A stretch of 64,000 nt of DNA from Variovorax sp. S12S4 (GTDB lineage: Bacteria > Pseudomonadota > Gammaproteobacteria > Burkholderiales > Burkholderiaceae_C): the NCBI RefSeq assembly GCF_023195515.1, contig NZ_JALPKR020000002.1, positions 4,131,001 through 4,195,000 on the forward strand, given 5' to 3'. Below, piece after piece: positions 1-9,262 of the stretch. The notes beneath the pieces were generated by a model. The model saw nothing but the letters and a program-made list of their open reading frames with translations, did not search any database and had not been told where the DNA came from. A program made the translations under genes and the position numbers. The stretch's first letter is position 1, and every line of letters starts with the position of its first letter.

Positions 1-1251
1 ACCCCGGCACTGGCCGAGCGCGTGCGCCGGTTCGCGGTGCGCTTTCAGCAGTTCAGCGCGCCCGTCGCGGCCAAGGGCGTGGAAGACACCGCCTTCTACC
101 GCTACTTTCCGCTCAGTGCGCTCAACGAGGTGGGCGGCGAGCCCGATCAGTTCGGCTTCGATGTGGATGAGTTCCATACGCTCAGCGCCGACCGTGCGCG
201 GCACTGGCCGCACACCATGCTCGCCACTTCGACGCATGACAACAAGCGCTCGGAAGATGTGCGCAACCGCATCGACGTGCTCTCGGAAATGCCGGACGAG
301 TGGCGCGAAGCGCTGGCGCGTTGGCATGCGCTCTGCTGTGGCGGGAACGAGGCTGCGGCGCCTTCGCGCGCGGACGAGTACCTGCTCTACCAGACCCTGC
401 TCGGCACCTTGCCCTTCGGCGGACTCAGCGCCGAAGCTGCGCCGGCGTATGAACAGCGCGTGCTGCAGTACATGCAAAAGGCCGCACGCGAATCCAAGTC
501 GCACACGCGCTGGACCCAGCCCGACGCGCAGTACGAAGAGGCGCTGGAGGCCTTGGTACGAAAGATTCTTTCCGATCGTTCGCAAGGCGGCTGCCTTGCC
601 GACATCCAGCGCATGGCCGATCGCCTCTCATGGTTCGGGGCGTGGAACGGCCTGACGCTGACGCTGCTGAAGTACGCCTCGCCGGGCGTGCCCGATCTGT
701 ATCAGGGCAGTGAGCTCATCGACCTGAGTTTGGTCGACCCCGACAACCGGCGGCCGGTGGACTATGAACTGCGCAGCAAGCGGCTCGATCAGCTTCAGGC
801 GATGGCCGGCGAAGCCGATCTGCCGGCGCGGGTGCAGTCGCTCGCCGAGGCACCGCACGATGGGAGCGCAAAGCTCTGGTTCATCTGGCGGATGCTGTCG
901 CTGCGGCGTGAGCATGCGGAGCTTTTCCGCGACGGCAGCTATGAAGGGCTCACGGTCGAAGGGCCGCTGGCCCGGCATGTGGTGGCCTTTGCGCGGAGGC
1001 ATGAAGGGCGGATGCTGGTGGTGATTGCGGGGCGGTTGTTTGCGGGTGTTGCGCGGGGTGAGGGGCAGGGTGGCGCACCGGTGCTTCCCGGGGCGGATGC
1101 GTGGCGCGGGACGAAGGTTGTGTTGCCTGAGGGGTTTGGAAGTGCGGGGTTGGAGAACGTGTTGAGCGGCGAGTCGCTGGCGGTGAACGGCAATGTGGTT
1201 GTGCTCGACGAGGCGTTTGCCCGGATGCCTTGGGCTGCGTTCAGAGGCTGA
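1..1251 (+). CDS. treY: Malto-oligosyltrehalose synthase, C-terminal part
   Basis: The reading frame is open from the first base, so the 5' end lies outside the window; the 416 visible residues are the C-terminal portion of a protein usually of 700-900 residues. TreY is a GH13-family enzyme that isomerises the reducing-end glucose of a maltodextrin to a trehalosyl unit, which TreZ then releases as trehalose. Family motifs are visible: PVAAKGVEDTAFYRY, THDNKRSEDVRNRI (the conserved HDNKRSED block) and PGVPDLYQGSELIDLSLVDP. The ATG-like codons inside the fragment are not the true start. The rest of the trehalose/glycogen genes would be expected upstream. The family call is firm. Confidence 0.93.
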   Translation, partial: TPALAERVRRFAVRFQQFSAPVAAKGVEDTAFYRYFPLSALNEVGGEPDQFGFDVDEFHTLSADRARHWPHTMLATSTHDNKRSEDVRNRIDVLSEMPDEWREALARWHALCCGGNEAAAPSRADEYLLYQTLLGTLPFGGLSAEAAPAYEQRVLQYMQKAARESKSHTRWTQPDAQYEEALEALVRKILSDRSQGGCLADIQRMADRLSWFGAWNGLTLTLLKYASPGVPDLYQGSELIDLSLVDPDNRRPVDYELRSKRLDQLQAMAGEADLPARVQSLAEAPHDGSAKLWFIWRMLSLRREHAELFRDGSYEGLTVEGPLARHVVAFARRHEGRMLVVIAGRLFAGVARGEGQGGAPVLPGADAWRGTKVVLPEGFGSAGLENVLSGESLAVNGNVVVLDEAFARMPWAAFRG

Positions 1252-1380
1252 GCAACCCAGTTCCGACAACCGCGCGACTTGCTGACTCCCAATGAACCGA
1301 CCACCTTCCCGGCATCTGTCCGACATCCTCTCTCCCCAAACTCGCAGACCGTGCCATGAAGAAACTTTCAGGAGAATCTC

Positions 1381-1770
1381 ATGGCTGAATCTCACCAACC
1401 AGTCGACAAGAGCGGATCTCATAGCCCCGGTCACCCCGCGCCTTCGCCGGCAGACTTGAAACAAGCCGCCGACGAATTCACCGAGGGGCCGAACGTCGAG
1501 GCAAGTCCCTGGGAGCTCCAAGCCGCGCGCGGAGAAACACCGCTCGAAGGCAGCCGGGCGGAAAATGCTCTCGACTGGGACGAGTTCCTGGCGCGCTACG
1601 AAGAGTGGAAGGACGCGACCGTTCGCTTCGAGGCCGCCGTTCGCGAGATGAAAGCAGGCTCGGAGCAAGGCCGCTCGCAAGCACAGCAACTTGCGCGCGA
1701 GCTTGCCCGCCTGCACCACGCGTTCATGGAGTCTTCGCAGCCTTACTTCCAGGCGTCGAAGGTCGATTGA
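1381..1770 (+). CDS. Hypothetical protein (129 aa), helical
   Basis: I do not recognise a family. The 129-residue protein is acidic and polar, with no signal peptide or membrane segment. Residues 1-40 are rich in Ser, Pro and His and probably disordered; residues about 60-115 are rich in Glu, Arg, Ala and Gln and likely form long helices (ARYEEWKDATVRFEAAVREM). A clear ribosome site (AGGAGA) sits seven bases before the ATG. It stands alone between treY and the convergent PRC-barrel gene. Codon use matches its neighbours, so it looks like a real gene of unknown function. Confidence 0.7.
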   Translation: MAESHQPVDKSGSHSPGHPAPSPADLKQAADEFTEGPNVEASPWELQAARGETPLEGSRAENALDWDEFLARYEEWKDATVRFEAAVREMKAGSEQGRSQAQQLARELARLHHAFMESSQPYFQASKVD

Positions 1771-1830
1771 GGGGCTTCTCTCTGTCGCCCCATGGCTCGG
1801 CGGGTGCGCCCGCCGAACCCCTCTAGCTCT

Positions 1831-2169
1831 TTACAGCCCGTAGTACTTGTCCACCGTGCCGCTGTATTTGTCGTCGTAGTCCGGCACGCGGTCGCTCGCA
1901 TACTTGGGCGCGCCTTCGAGCTGTGCCTTGTCCAGCGGCACCACATACCCATCTTGCGCGGTGTCGTACTTCAGCATGGGCCACGGAATGGGATAGCGGT
2001 CGGTGCCCATGCCCAGGAAGCCGCCGAACTCCATCACGGCGTAGCGGACCTGGCCTGAAACCTTGTCGATCATGAGGTCGTCGATGGTGCCGAGTTTGTC
2101 GCCCGCCGCGTTGTAGACGGCAGTCCCCTCGACACGCTCTGAAGAAATAACCGGATTGGCGCTTGTCAT
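1831..2169 (-). CDS. PRC-barrel domain protein
   Basis: A 112-residue cytoplasmic protein made almost entirely of one PRC-barrel domain (residues about 8-85): the segment VYNAAGDKLGTIDDLMIDK followed by YAVMEFGGFLGMG is the typical beta-barrel pattern, and YPIPWPML is common in the bacterial stand-alone form. The tail DYDDKYSGTVDKYYGL is rich in Asp and Tyr. PRC-barrel proteins of this type are often induced by stress and have no assigned reaction. I chose the ATG at 2167-2169 because it begins the domain; the frame is open further upstream but without domain similarity. Confidence 0.85.
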   Translation of the reverse strand: MTSANPVISSERVEGTAVYNAAGDKLGTIDDLMIDKVSGQVRYAVMEFGGFLGMGTDRYPIPWPMLKYDTAQDGYVVPLDKAQLEGAPKYASDRVPDYDDKYSGTVDKYYGL

Positions 2170-2315
2170 GGAAGGATGTCTCCGGCCGGCATTTCTGGGG
2201 ATGACGGCGTTGAATGTTGCAATGCCCAGAGATGCAACTTTCGGCCTGCAAAAATTCCGGCGCATCGGCCAGGCGATGATCGTGCTGTAGGAGTCCGCCC
2301 GCGCAATGGCGCAGG

Positions 2316-3885
2316 TCAGATCAAGATCAGCAGCGCCAGCCCGACGGTGGTCAAGCCCATGCCGAGCATCTCGGCTGGGGACATGCTGCGCAGCCGCCGC
2401 ACGGTGATGGTGGCCAGCGGCAGCAACAGCACAAGGCCGATCCAGCGGTCCAGCGGCGCGAGGCAGATGCGTGCAAGGGCCCACAACCAGGCGCAGTGCG
2501 CGACAAAGCCCCAGAACTCGGCGCGGCTGGTGGCGGAGCCCAGGTCGAGCGTCTTGCGCCAGCCTTTGACCACGGTCTCCCACCAGGTGGTTCCTTCGTC
2601 ATCCACCAGCTTGTGCATGCCATGCAGCGCCAGCACGCCCAGCAGAACGGGGCCGAAGTACACACTCCATATGCCGATGCCGGTGTACAGCGGATGGGCA
2701 TAGCCCGTGCCACCGCGGCCCAGGCTGGCGGCGGCCAGTGCCGTCATGCCAAGGCCGGCCAGCAACGTACCCGCGGCCACGGCGAACTTCGGCATGCCGA
2801 CGCGCAGCAGGCCGCGCCCCGCGGCAAACAAGCCAAGCGCGAGCACGGTGGCCGCCATGAAATTCTTCAGCGCCTCGGCAGACGACTTCCAGCCTTTGTG
2901 CGGGCCCACGGCCCAATGGCTGGACACGGGTGGCTCCAGCGGGTTTGCGCCGGGCGCCCATTGCCGCGCCGGTTCCTGCTGCGCAATCAGCCGCCGCCGG
3001 CCCCAGGTTTCGTCTTGCGGCGCAAGGTCCCTCAGGGCGAGTTCGAGGTGATACACGCGCCGGGCGTTGTCCATGTCGTGCGGCACCAGGAGCGGCTTTG
3101 CGGCGGCATCGCCGCCGGCCGTCATGAGCGCCGGCAACTGCTCGCGCCAATGCATGGGGGCTGGCTGCGCCTCGCAGGCCAGCGGTTCGGACGCCGCGCC
3201 GGGCTGCACCATGGTCACAGCGTTGGCCTGCATTTCGCTCAGGTTTTGTTCCGGGCGATCCCAGGTGCACGCAAACGCCAGGCCGCCCAGAACGATGTCG
3301 GGCCGGAAGACGGGGAGCGGCCGCGTGGAGGTGTTGGCCAGGCGCAGCGCCAGCATCAGGCGAACCCTGCCGCCGCTCGTCGGTGCGGCCCACAGGCCGG
3401 GTGCGACGGGTTCCATGTCGCGCATCATGATGGTGAAGAAGGGCGCGCGCGGCGCCAGTCTCCCAGCGCGGAATCAGCCCGTGGTTGAGCGCCCCTTGCC
3501 AGGCGGCGCGAAAGGAAGCGTCGAGCACGTCGCTTCGCGTGTGGCCGCGTGCAATTGCGGCGGCCACGGTGTCTTCAGGGGCGGATGCCATCCAGGGCAA
3601 GCGGCGCTTGAAGGATTCCCACGCGCCCGGCCGGGGCGCGGGTGGAGCGGCCGGGCTGGTGACCTGCGCCACATACGCATGCAGGAGTTCGCGGCGCAAG
3701 GCATCGACGTCGGCGCGGGGCGCCCCCGCGCTACGCAACTGGCCGACGAGGAAGAAAGCCTGCGCTGCGTTGTCGCCTACCGTTGTTTCGCGCAGGGCGG
3801 CGGCAAATCGGGACGGCTCCGAGGCCAAGGCCCACACCGGCAGGCACAGCAAGACACAGAGAACGCGGCGCAGGTAATGCGTCAT
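2316..3885 (-). CDS. Secreted/membrane protein with DUF805-like C-terminus (frame broken near 3430-3470)
   Basis: Two overlapping frames make one protein of about 520 residues. The first begins with ATG at 3885 and a clear signal peptide (MTHYLRRVLCVLLCLPVWALA). It runs through an alpha-helical region to RWETGAARA and then loses sense. The second frame resumes around 3450 with a stretch continuing APFFTIMMRDMEPVAPGLW and runs to a stop at 2316. The second half has a soluble portion, then several membrane segments. The end (SRAEFWGFVAHCAWLWALA ... ITVRRLRSMS) resembles DUF805 inner-membrane proteins. The break lies in a GC-dinucleotide stretch and can be repaired by one inserted or two deleted bases. 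The function is unknown. Confidence 0.65.
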
Positions 3886-3911
3886 GGGCAATGCAAGGCC
3901 AGTGGCCGAGT

Positions 3912-4361
3912 TCAGGAGCGGGCGGATCTTAGTGCACTTGCCTTGGGCGAACGCTTGGCCGCCCCGGACGCCGCAGCCCGCAAGATGCGTTGGAACGTCG
4001 GGCATTCCATGTGGCTGGGCGCGGGGCAGGCGGCGGCATGGCGCAGGCCGTCCCGCATGGCGCTGAGCTTGCGAATGGTCTTGTCGAGCTCGTCGGCCTT
4101 GGCCGCGAGCATCTGCCTGTCGATGCGCGGTATTCCGCCGGGCGCGAACATGCGGCCGATCTCTTCGAGCGAAAAGCCGGCGGAGCGACCCACCGCGATC
4201 AGCGCCAGCCGCTCGAGCACGCCCGCATCGAACAGGCGGCGCAAGCCGCGCCGGCCGGTGGAGGCGATGAGCCCTTTCTCTTCGTAGAAGCGCAGCGTCG
4301 ATGCGGGAACGCCGGATTGCTGCGCCACTTCGGCAATGTCCAGATGAGTTGCTGCCACCAC
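3912..4361 (-). CDS. MerR-family transcriptional regulator
   Basis: A 149-residue regulator. The N-terminal winged helix-turn-helix (residues about 8-75) reads IAEVAQQSGVPASTLRFYEEKG, the classic MerR start, followed by a dimerising coiled coil (AAKADELDKTIRKLSAM). Two cysteines near residue 110-120 (ACPAPSHMECP) might bind a ligand, but the four-cysteine iron-sulfur motif of SoxR is absent. The start is the GTG at 4361, with a TTGAGG ribosome site that lies inside the divergent palindrome, so binding there would also control its own translation start region. The neighbouring divergent methyltransferase is the likely target. Confidence 0.88.
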   Translation of the reverse strand: MVAATHLDIAEVAQQSGVPASTLRFYEEKGLIASTGRRGLRRLFDAGVLERLALIAVGRSAGFSLEEIGRMFAPGGIPRIDRQMLAAKADELDKTIRKLSAMRDGLRHAAACPAPSHMECPTFQRILRAAASGAAKRSPKASALRSARS

Positions 4362-4392
4362 TTGACCTCAAGTCGACTTGAAGTTGCAAAGT
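4362..4392 (+). promoter_or_regulatory. MerR/SoxR-type operator in divergent promoter
   Basis: The 69-bp gap between the MerR gene and the methyltransferase holds a near-perfect dyad, CCTCAAGTCGACTTGAAG (4366-4383), close to the SoxR-box consensus known from enteric bacteria (CCTCAAGTTAACTTGAGG). A TTGACC -35-like element at 4362 starts just before it. A weak -10-like CAAAGT follows about 19 bases later, giving the long spacer typical of MerR-activated promoters. Activation towards the methyltransferase is inferred. Confidence 0.65.
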
Positions 4393-4430
4393 CTAGCTTC
4401 CGCCCGTTCGGGCATGCAAGGAAAACGATC

Positions 4431-5288
4431 ATGAAGATCAAGCAGTACACGGAAGACAACGAGCAAGCCGCACTCTGGAACGGTCGCGCGGGGCGCGCCT
4501 GGGTCGATGCGCAGGAGTCGCTCGACCGGTTGTTCACGCCGTTCGAACACCTGCTCGTGAATGAGGTGCGCACCGCGCACGGGCGCCGGGTACTCGACGT
4601 AGGCTGCGGCACAGGTGCGACAACGCTGGCCATTGCACGTGCGCTCGGCACGGAGGGCGGCTGCACCGGCGCCGATATTTCAGAGCCGATGATTGCCGTC
4701 GCGCGGGCACGCGCCGGGCGCGAAGGCGCACCGGCAAGCTTTGTGTGCGGCGATGTGCAGAGGCACCCGTTCGAGCCGGCGAGCTTCGACATGATCGTTT
4801 CGCGCTTCGGCGTGATGTTCTTCGACAGCCCGGTCCAGGCTTTTTCCAACCTGCTGAATGCGGCCAAGGGCGGCGCGAAGCTTCGGGCCATTGCATGGCG
4901 CGGCGCCGCGGAGAACCCGTTCATGACCACGGCCGAGCGCGCCGCGGCACCGTTGCTGCCGAACCTTCCGGCCCGCAAGCCGGGCGCTCCTGGGCAGTTC
5001 GCTTTTGCGGACCGGGACCGGGTCGCTTCCATCCTGGAAGAGAGCGGCTGGGCCGGCGTCGACATCCGGCCCATCGATGTGGAATGCACTTTGCCCGAGA
5101 GCGATCTGAAGGGCTATATCACGCGGCTCGGCCCGGTCGGCCTGGTGCTTCAGGACGAGACGGACGAGCGCAGGCGGGCGCAGGTTGTAGCGACCGTGCG
5201 CGCGGCGTTCGAACCCTATGTGCGCGGCAGCGAGGTTCGCTTCACCGCGGCCTGCTGGATGATTGGTGCAGAGGCGCCGGCTGCGTAG
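4431..5288 (+). CDS. Class I SAM-dependent methyltransferase
   Basis: A 285-residue UbiE/COQ5-like methyltransferase. The SAM-binding motif I is VLDVGCGTGATT (residues about 56-67), motif II follows at GADISEPMIAVARARA, and the post-motif segment is PASFDMIVSRFGVMFFD. The substrate cannot be told from sequence. The gene is divergent from a MerR regulator with a shared operator, which suggests redox or xenobiotic induction. The stop lies only four bases from the convergent oxidase operon end at 5293. The ATG at 4431 gives the natural N-terminus; the open frame upstream has no similarity. Confidence 0.88.
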   Translation: MKIKQYTEDNEQAALWNGRAGRAWVDAQESLDRLFTPFEHLLVNEVRTAHGRRVLDVGCGTGATTLAIARALGTEGGCTGADISEPMIAVARARAGREGAPASFVCGDVQRHPFEPASFDMIVSRFGVMFFDSPVQAFSNLLNAAKGGAKLRAIAWRGAAENPFMTTAERAAAPLLPNLPARKPGAPGQFAFADRDRVASILEESGWAGVDIRPIDVECTLPESDLKGYITRLGPVGLVLQDETDERRRAQVVATVRAAFEPYVRGSEVRFTAACWMIGAEAPAA

Positions 5289-5292
5289 CGGC

Positions 5293-7821
5293 TCAACCCA
5301 GCAGCCGCGGCACCAGTTGCACAGTCAGCACACCGATGATTCCCTGCGCTGTGACGCAGTGCCACATGAGCCCGGTGTTGTCGATGGTCGCGCGCGCCGT
5401 GGGCAGCAGCCGGCCTGCCCAGGAGCGCACCAGCACGTAGCCGCCCATCAGCATCAGCACGGCGATGTGAAAGGCTTGGTAGCCCAGCAGCATGCCGACC
5501 GATGCGCTCCAGCCTTGCGCACGCGGGTCGAGCGCCGCCAGCAGATGGCCGCCGATGTCGAGCGCGGCTGAGGCTGCAGCGCCGGCCATGGCGAGCGCCA
5601 CGAGCACGCGCAGCCAGCGCTGGCCGCGCGCCTGTGAGGCGCGAACCATGCGCGTGGCCGCCAGCATGGCGCCCGAGCTGGCCGCGAGCAGCAGGGCCGC
5701 AGCCAGCGGCCAGCGCATGGCCGGCAGCGCGGCACCGGGCGGAGGGCACACATCGCTTGCCATTGCCAGGTGCACGTGGGTGTAGAGCAGCGAGACGAAG
5801 ATCGTCATGTCCACCGCAATCAGAACGATCATCGCCCACCATGAATGCGACGTGCTGCCATGCGCGCCGACCGGCAGGCGCACGCCCCGGCCCACGTCCA
5901 CCGTCGCAACCGGCGGCGGAAGATCCGAATCCCACAACCAGCGCAGGATGAACGCCACCGCGAGCACGCCGCATGCAAACGCAGGGATGGGCTGCGAAAC
6001 CGTCAACAGAAGAAAGAAGCCCGCCGTGCCCGCGGCCGCTCCCAGCGGCCACCAGCTGTCCGTGGGCAGGCGCAGCAGGTGCAGCGGCCGTGCGTCGCGC
6101 AGGCTGGTCATCAGCGTTTCCCGGCCGCCGAACACCGTGCCGGGCAGCCAGTGGTGGCCGGCCTCGACCTCCTGCGGGAGCGCGGGGTTGTTCCACAGCG
6201 GATAGGCCGAATCGACCTGCGGAATGCTGCGCGCGCCGTATTCGCGCGGCGGCAGCCATTCGAGCGTGCCCGCGCGCCAGGGATTGCCGTGGTCGGTGGA
6301 CGGCCGCCGCAGCGTGCGGAACGCATCGATGAAAAAGAGCAGCACGCCGGCGGCCAGGATGTAGGCGCCCACGGTCGACAGCATGTTGAGCGCGTTCCAG
6401 CCCAGGCTGCCGTCATAGGTGTACACGCGCCGCGGCATGCCGAGCATGCCCGCAACGTGCATCGGAAAGAACGTGAGGTTGAAGCCGCCGAACATGAGCC
6501 CGAACACCCAGCGGCCCCAGCGCTCCGAGAGGCAGTGGCCATTGAAGAGCGGTGCCCAGTAGTAAAACCCCGCGAACACCGGAAACACCATGCCGCCGAT
6601 CAGCACGTAGTGCAGGTGCGCAACGATGAAGTAGCTGTCGTGCGCCTGCCAGTCGAAGGGCAGCACCGCCACCATCACCCCGGTGAGGCCGCCCAGCACA
6701 AAGATGAAATGAAAGCCCAGCAAAAACAGCGTGGGCGCGTTCAGCGCCACGCGGCCGCGCCAGAAGGTGGCAATCCATGCGAACACCTGCACGCCGCTCG
6801 GTATGGCAACGATGAAGCTCGCTGCCGACACGATCAGCAGCGAGAGGTTGCCCAGGCCCGCGGTAAACATGTGGTGCGCCCACAGCGCAAAGCTCACCAC
6901 GCCCACGCCGATGAGCGCCAGCACCACGGCCCGGTGGCCCACGAGCGGCGTGCCCGCCAGCGTGGCCACCATCATCGAGACCATGCCCGCTGCTGGCAGG
7001 AAGATGATGTAGACCTCCGGGTGGCCGAAGAACCAGAACAGGTGTTGCCACAGCAGCGGATCGCCGCCGCGCGCGGGAATGAAGAAGGGCCAGTCGAACG
7101 CGCGTTCCAGCTCCAGCAGCATGGTGGCGGCAATCACGGCCGGAAACGCGATGACGATCATGAGCGCGCTCACCAGCATGGCCCAGGCAAAGATGGGCAT
7201 GCGCATCAGCTTCATGCCCGGCGCGCGCGTGAAGAGAATGCCCACGATTAACTCGATGGCGCCCGCAATGGCCGAGATTTCGATGAACCCGATGCCCAGC
7301 AGCCACCAGTCTGCGCCGCGCCCGGGAGAAAACTCCTTGCCGGTGAGCGGCGGGTACATGAACCAGCCGCCGTCCGGAGATTCGCCGAAGAAGATGGTGC
7401 AGAAGAAGGCCAGGCCGCCGATGAAGTAGGCCCAGAACGCATAAGCCGAGAGCAGCGGAAACGGCAGGTCGCGCGCACCGAGCATGCCGGGCAGCAAGTA
7501 GATGGCCACGGCCTCGACGATGGGCACCGCAAACAGGAACATCATCACGGTGCCGTGCATCGTGAAGAGCTGGTTGTAGGTGTTGGCGTCGATCAGGCCG
7601 TTGCCGGGCACCGCCAGCTGCGTGCGCATCAGCAGTGCCAGGATGCCGGCCAGCACAAAGAACAGCATGGCCGCGGCAATGTAGAACACGCCGATGCGCG
7701 TGTTGTTGACGGCCGAAAGCTGGCGCCAGCCGGTGGGCGGCTCCCAGGCTCGCTCCAGCGCCTCGCGCTCTCCCTCGGGGCGCGGCGGCAGGTTTGCAAC
7801 GTCGTTCGCAGCGTGGATCAT
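5293..7821 (-). CDS. ctaD: Cytochrome c oxidase, fused subunits I and III
   Basis: An 842-residue membrane protein that reduces oxygen to water and pumps protons. Residues 1 to about 560 are subunit I. Visible ligands are the haem a His in FTMHGTVMMF (His89), the CuB His and cross-linked Tyr with the D-channel Glu in GHPEVYIIF (about 267-271), the CuB pair in ALWAHHMF (about 316-317) and the haem ligands in AHLHYVLIGG (about 402-404). After a soluble linker, residues about 590-842 add further membrane helices matching a degenerate subunit III. It overlaps the subunit II gene upstream by four bases, so the two are co-translated. Confidence 0.95.
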   Translation of the reverse strand: MIHAANDVANLPPRPEGEREALERAWEPPTGWRQLSAVNNTRIGVFYIAAAMLFFVLAGILALLMRTQLAVPGNGLIDANTYNQLFTMHGTVMMFLFAVPIVEAVAIYLLPGMLGARDLPFPLLSAYAFWAYFIGGLAFFCTIFFGESPDGGWFMYPPLTGKEFSPGRGADWWLLGIGFIEISAIAGAIELIVGILFTRAPGMKLMRMPIFAWAMLVSALMIVIAFPAVIAATMLLELERAFDWPFFIPARGGDPLLWQHLFWFFGHPEVYIIFLPAAGMVSMMVATLAGTPLVGHRAVVLALIGVGVVSFALWAHHMFTAGLGNLSLLIVSAASFIVAIPSGVQVFAWIATFWRGRVALNAPTLFLLGFHFIFVLGGLTGVMVAVLPFDWQAHDSYFIVAHLHYVLIGGMVFPVFAGFYYWAPLFNGHCLSERWGRWVFGLMFGGFNLTFFPMHVAGMLGMPRRVYTYDGSLGWNALNMLSTVGAYILAAGVLLFFIDAFRTLRRPSTDHGNPWRAGTLEWLPPREYGARSIPQVDSAYPLWNNPALPQEVEAGHHWLPGTVFGGRETLMTSLRDARPLHLLRLPTDSWWPLGAAAGTAGFFLLLTVSQPIPAFACGVLAVAFILRWLWDSDLPPPVATVDVGRGVRLPVGAHGSTSHSWWAMIVLIAVDMTIFVSLLYTHVHLAMASDVCPPPGAALPAMRWPLAAALLLAASSGAMLAATRMVRASQARGQRWLRVLVALAMAGAAASAALDIGGHLLAALDPRAQGWSASVGMLLGYQAFHIAVLMLMGGYVLVRSWAGRLLPTARATIDNTGLMWHCVTAQGIIGVLTVQLVPRLLG

Positions 7822-8777
7822 TTCAGTTGCGCGAGCCAGGCCGCGATCAGTTGAAGGTCGGCCTCGCCGATGCGATTACTGGACGAAGGCATGCGTGCAC
7901 CCGGCTTGAGCTGCTGCGTGTGGGCCACCCACGCGGCCAGTTGGGCGGGGTCGTTGGGCACGGTGCCGGCGCCCAGGTGCAGCCGGCTGCCGACGTGGGT
8001 GAGGTCGGGGCCAAGGCGGCTTTCTTCGCTCACGCCGCGCACGGTGTGGCAGGCGTTGCAACGGTGCGCAAGAAAGGCTTCGCGGCCGCGCTCGACCTCG
8101 CGCGGCAACGCGGGCGAAGTGGCTGAAGTGGCTGAAGTGGCCGCGGGTTTTGCCTGCGCCGCAAGCCAGGCATCGAAGGCCGCGGGCTCCTCAGCCACCA
8201 CGTGCAGCGCCATGCGCGCGTGCTGCTCGCCGCAATATTCGGCGCACTGGCCGCGCCAGGTGCCGGGCCGGTCGGCCTGCAGCTGCAGGTGCTGCACGCG
8301 GCCCGGCACCATGTCCATCTTGCCGCCGAGCGAAGGCACCCAGAAGCTGTGGATCACGTCGGCGCTGCCAAGCCCAAAGTAGACGGGCCGCCCCACCGGA
8401 ATGCGGATTTCGTTTGCTGTGACCACTTCGGCGCCGGTGGCCGGGTCGCGGTAGCGCACCTCCCACCACCACATGTGGCCCGTCACGCCCACGATCAGCG
8501 CGCCGGGCGGTGGAATCGGCCGCCACGGCGGCCGGTGCCATTCGCTGTAGAAGAAGAGCGCGGTGAGTACCACCGTCGGAAACACCAGGCCGCCGCCAAT
8601 CAGCCACCAGCGCGCGTTCACGGTGCCCTTGCGGCGCCGCATGGCTAGCACCAGCAGCAGCATCACGCCGGCGAAGATCAGCGTGCCGCCCACCACCAGC
8701 ACGCCGCTCACCTCGAGCAGCGTCTCGGCGACCGGCCCAGCGGCCCGGAGTGCGGATTGCGGCGGGCCTTCGCTCAT
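7818..8777 (-). CDS. ctaC: Cytochrome c oxidase subunit II with C-terminal cytochrome c (caa3 type)
   Basis: A 319-residue protein with two N-terminal membrane helices (residues about 25-45 and 57-78), a periplasmic cupredoxin domain and a fused cytochrome c domain. The CuA ligands are present: His in DVIHSF (about 143) and Cys, Cys, His, Met in CAEYCGEQHARM (about 178-189). The haem c site is CNACH (about 240-244), with a candidate Met ligand in GARMPSSSN. An Ala-Thr-Ser linker made by a short 9-bp tandem repeat joins the domains. It overlaps the genes on both sides by four bases. The fusion allows electrons to enter directly from cytochrome c. Confidence 0.95.
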   Translation of the reverse strand: MSEGPPQSALRAAGPVAETLLEVSGVLVVGGTLIFAGVMLLLVLAMRRRKGTVNARWWLIGGGLVFPTVVLTALFFYSEWHRPPWRPIPPPGALIVGVTGHMWWWEVRYRDPATGAEVVTANEIRIPVGRPVYFGLGSADVIHSFWVPSLGGKMDMVPGRVQHLQLQADRPGTWRGQCAEYCGEQHARMALHVVAEEPAAFDAWLAAQAKPAATSATSATSPALPREVERGREAFLAHRCNACHTVRGVSEESRLGPDLTHVGSRLHLGAGTVPNDPAQLAAWVAHTQQLKPGARMPSSSNRIGEADLQLIAAWLAQLK

Positions 8778-9184
8778 TCGAGTGAGAGCAGGTAGGCCGC
8801 CATGTCGCGCGCATCATCGGGCGAAACGCCCATTGCCGGCATGAGGGTGCCAGGCACCAACGCCCCCGGTGCGACGATCCAGCGGACGAGGTGCTCGGGT
8901 CCGTTCGGCACATGTCCCGCGATGTAGCTGCGGCGCCCGAACGAGGCCAGCGTCGGCCCCATGCGTCCGCGGGCCGCCTGCACGTCGGGAATCGCATGGC
9001 AGCTGCCGCACTGGTATTGCGCGAGCAGCAGTCTTCCTCTTTCCACCTGCGCCCGCGGCGCATGGTCGAACGCAGGGCCGCTCTCCTGCGACGTGCACGC
9101 GCCCGAGAGCAGCGCCAGCAACAGCAGGGCGAGCGGGTGTACGGCGAACGGGAACACGGCGCGGTACGGCAGGGCGGCCAGCAT
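8774..9184 (-). CDS. Cytochrome c lipoprotein of the oxidase operon
   Basis: A 136-residue class I cytochrome c. The N-terminus is a signal peptide ending in a lipobox (LLSGAC), so the mature protein should be lipid-anchored in the periplasm. The haem site is CGSCH (about residues 59-63), with a Met ligand candidate in GTLMPAMGVSPDDARDMAAY. It is the first gene of the minus-strand oxidase operon and overlaps ctaC by four bases. It probably carries electrons to the caa3 oxidase. The ATG at 9184 is chosen because it precedes the signal peptide; the open frame upstream is not cytochrome-like. Confidence 0.88.
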   Translation of the reverse strand: MLAALPYRAVFPFAVHPLALLLLALLSGACTSQESGPAFDHAPRAQVERGRLLLAQYQCGSCHAIPDVQAARGRMGPTLASFGRRSYIAGHVPNGPEHLVRWIVAPGALVPGTLMPAMGVSPDDARDMAAYLLSLE

Positions 9185-9262
9185 GCCGCGATTGTGCGGA
9201 CAGGAACGCGGCTTGCGCCGACACGGCGGCGCCGGTGCGCGTCGGACAATGCCGCCAATTGA

